Shown here one piece after another: positions 53,433-54,112 of a stretch of 54,112 nt of DNA. The stretch comes from Desulfobulbaceae bacterium (GTDB lineage Bacteria > Desulfobacterota > Desulfobulbia > Desulfobulbales > Desulfocapsaceae). Position numbers and translations under genes: made by a program. Every line of letters starts with the position of its first letter. Within the stretch, counting starts at the first letter, position 1. Below the pieces are notes generated by a model. The model worked only from the letters and a program-made list of their open reading frames with translations, was not told where the DNA came from and searched no databases. The stretch covers positions 1-54,112 of the forward strand of contig JAAELB010000699.1 of the NCBI GenBank assembly GCA_024227155.1. The letters run 5' to 3'.

Positions 53433-54035
53433 CTACCTGTTTTTCTTATAATCCATCCCGAGTACAAAAACTTCCCTACTTTCAATCCTCGAACTCTTGG
53501 GCTTGAGCACCTTTGCCATAGCAAAGCGTTTTTTCACCTCACTGACAAATTCGGGGAAATCCTCTCCCTGAAAGACCTTGCAAAGGTAATGGCCATTTTT
53601 CAGCAGAAGCTGCTCTGCAAGAGCCAGAGTATGACGAACCAGTATCAGCGATTTCTGGGCGTCGGCCCATTTATTACCAGATGTCCGTGGAGCCAGATCT
53701 GAGACAAGCACCTTAAATGCCGGGCGAAACTTCCTCACAGCAGGCATAAGCTCAGGCTCCATTATATCCTGACATAACCAGTGAATCGGTGCACCATCTA
53801 CCCTTGCACTCTTATCCGCCTGCTGCAGGTCTACCCCTACGACAATCCCCTTAGGCCCAATCACTTCTGAGGCGTACAGAGACCAGCTGCCCGGATAACA
53901 TCCCAGGTCAAGCACACTATCACCCCGTTTAAGGAATTTATATTTCTGCTGTACTTCTTCAAGTTTGTAGACAGATCTTGCAGGATAGTTATCCTTTTTA
54001 GCCTTCCTTGAATAGTAGTCGTTTATTTTACGCAC
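53433..54035 (-). CDS. rlmE: RlmE (FtsJ/RrmJ), 23S rRNA Um2552 2'-O-methyltransferase
   Basis: A 200-residue SAM-dependent enzyme. It has the K-D-K-E catalytic set: ARSVYKLEE near residue 24, LVSDLAP near 112, LCKVFQGEDFPEF near 150 and ESREVFVLG near 187, plus the SAM motif VLDLGCYPGSWSLYAS. It acts late in 50S assembly. The likely start is GTG at 54035 with a weak ribosome site. It is the first gene in this window of the minus-strand run that leads to yebC and the ruv genes. Confidence 0.95.
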   Translation of the reverse strand: MRKINDYYSRKAKKDNYPARSVYKLEEVQQKYKFLKRGDSVLDLGCYPGSWSLYASEVIGPKGIVVGVDLQQADKSARVDGAPIHWLCQDIMEPELMPAVRKFRPAFKVLVSDLAPRTSGNKWADAQKSLILVRHTLALAEQLLLKNGHYLCKVFQGEDFPEFVSEVKKRFAMAKVLKPKSSRIESREVFVLGMDYKKNR

Positions 54036-54112
54036 GTTTTAGTCCATTTAGATTTCTTTGACAAGACGAAACCGGGTTCAATTTGAACCAGCCCAGACCT
54101 CGCTCTCTTTTA

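Overview
The window looks like chromosome of an anaerobic, Gram-negative deltaproteobacterium, most likely Desulfobacterota of the Desulfobulbales type (Desulfocapsa/Desulfotalea-like). This is inferred from the single-chain pyruvate:ferredoxin oxidoreductase, a CoA-disulfide-reductase/rhodanese fusion suited to sulfur chemistry, many PAS/GGDEF/HEAT signalling proteins, a meso-DAP-type MurE and a GC content that looks to be in the mid-40s. No sequence search was possible, so the lineage is a judgement.

Layout. Positions 1-4,400 hold a broken HDOD-GGDEF gene, a PKD-domain exported protein, an HD-domain protein, a tRNA-Arg(CCG) with its terminator and two small genes. Positions 4,391-7,429 encode an AlgI/AlgJ-like pair for O-acetylation of a cell-surface polymer. 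Positions 7,426-11,257 (minus) carry uvrD-folC-HNH. Positions 11,337-19,475 are a mixed signalling and metabolic stretch: diguanylate cyclase, NagZ, TM2 protein, hybrid PAS kinase, DUF493 protein and a PabB-PabC fusion. Positions 19,656-23,567 hold nifJ with a candidate regulated promoter. Positions 23,587-32,482 hold a YkgJ-type protein, a PHP phosphoesterase, HEAT-REC, CoADR-rhodanese and a histidine kinase-fetA-fetB operon. Positions 32,576-49,073 (minus) are the complete dcw division/cell-wall cluster, mraZ to ftsZ. Positions 49,331-54,035 (minus) hold rlmE-yebC-ruvC-ruvA-ruvB-panB.

Two things stand out. First, the dcw cluster is anomalous. FtsI keeps its membrane anchor, dimerisation domain and PASTA domain, but it appears to have lost all three penicillin-binding catalytic motifs. 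The gene for its polymerase partner, ftsW, is missing from its expected place between murD and murG, where only 4 bases remain. MurE and MurF are fused. Together this suggests that FtsI here is a structural pseudoenzyme and that septal peptidoglycan is made by a different synthase.

Second, a dispersed family of roughly 100-140 bp structured repeats occupies intergenic spaces. There are five good copies and two fragments. The copies share an outer stem (AGTRCC paired with GGYRCT) and an external hairpin ending in TTA, and two of them share a long inner hairpin. The stems show compensatory base changes between copies. This looks like an undescribed MITE-like or structured-RNA element; one copy sits inside the ruv operon and supplies the ruvC stop codon.
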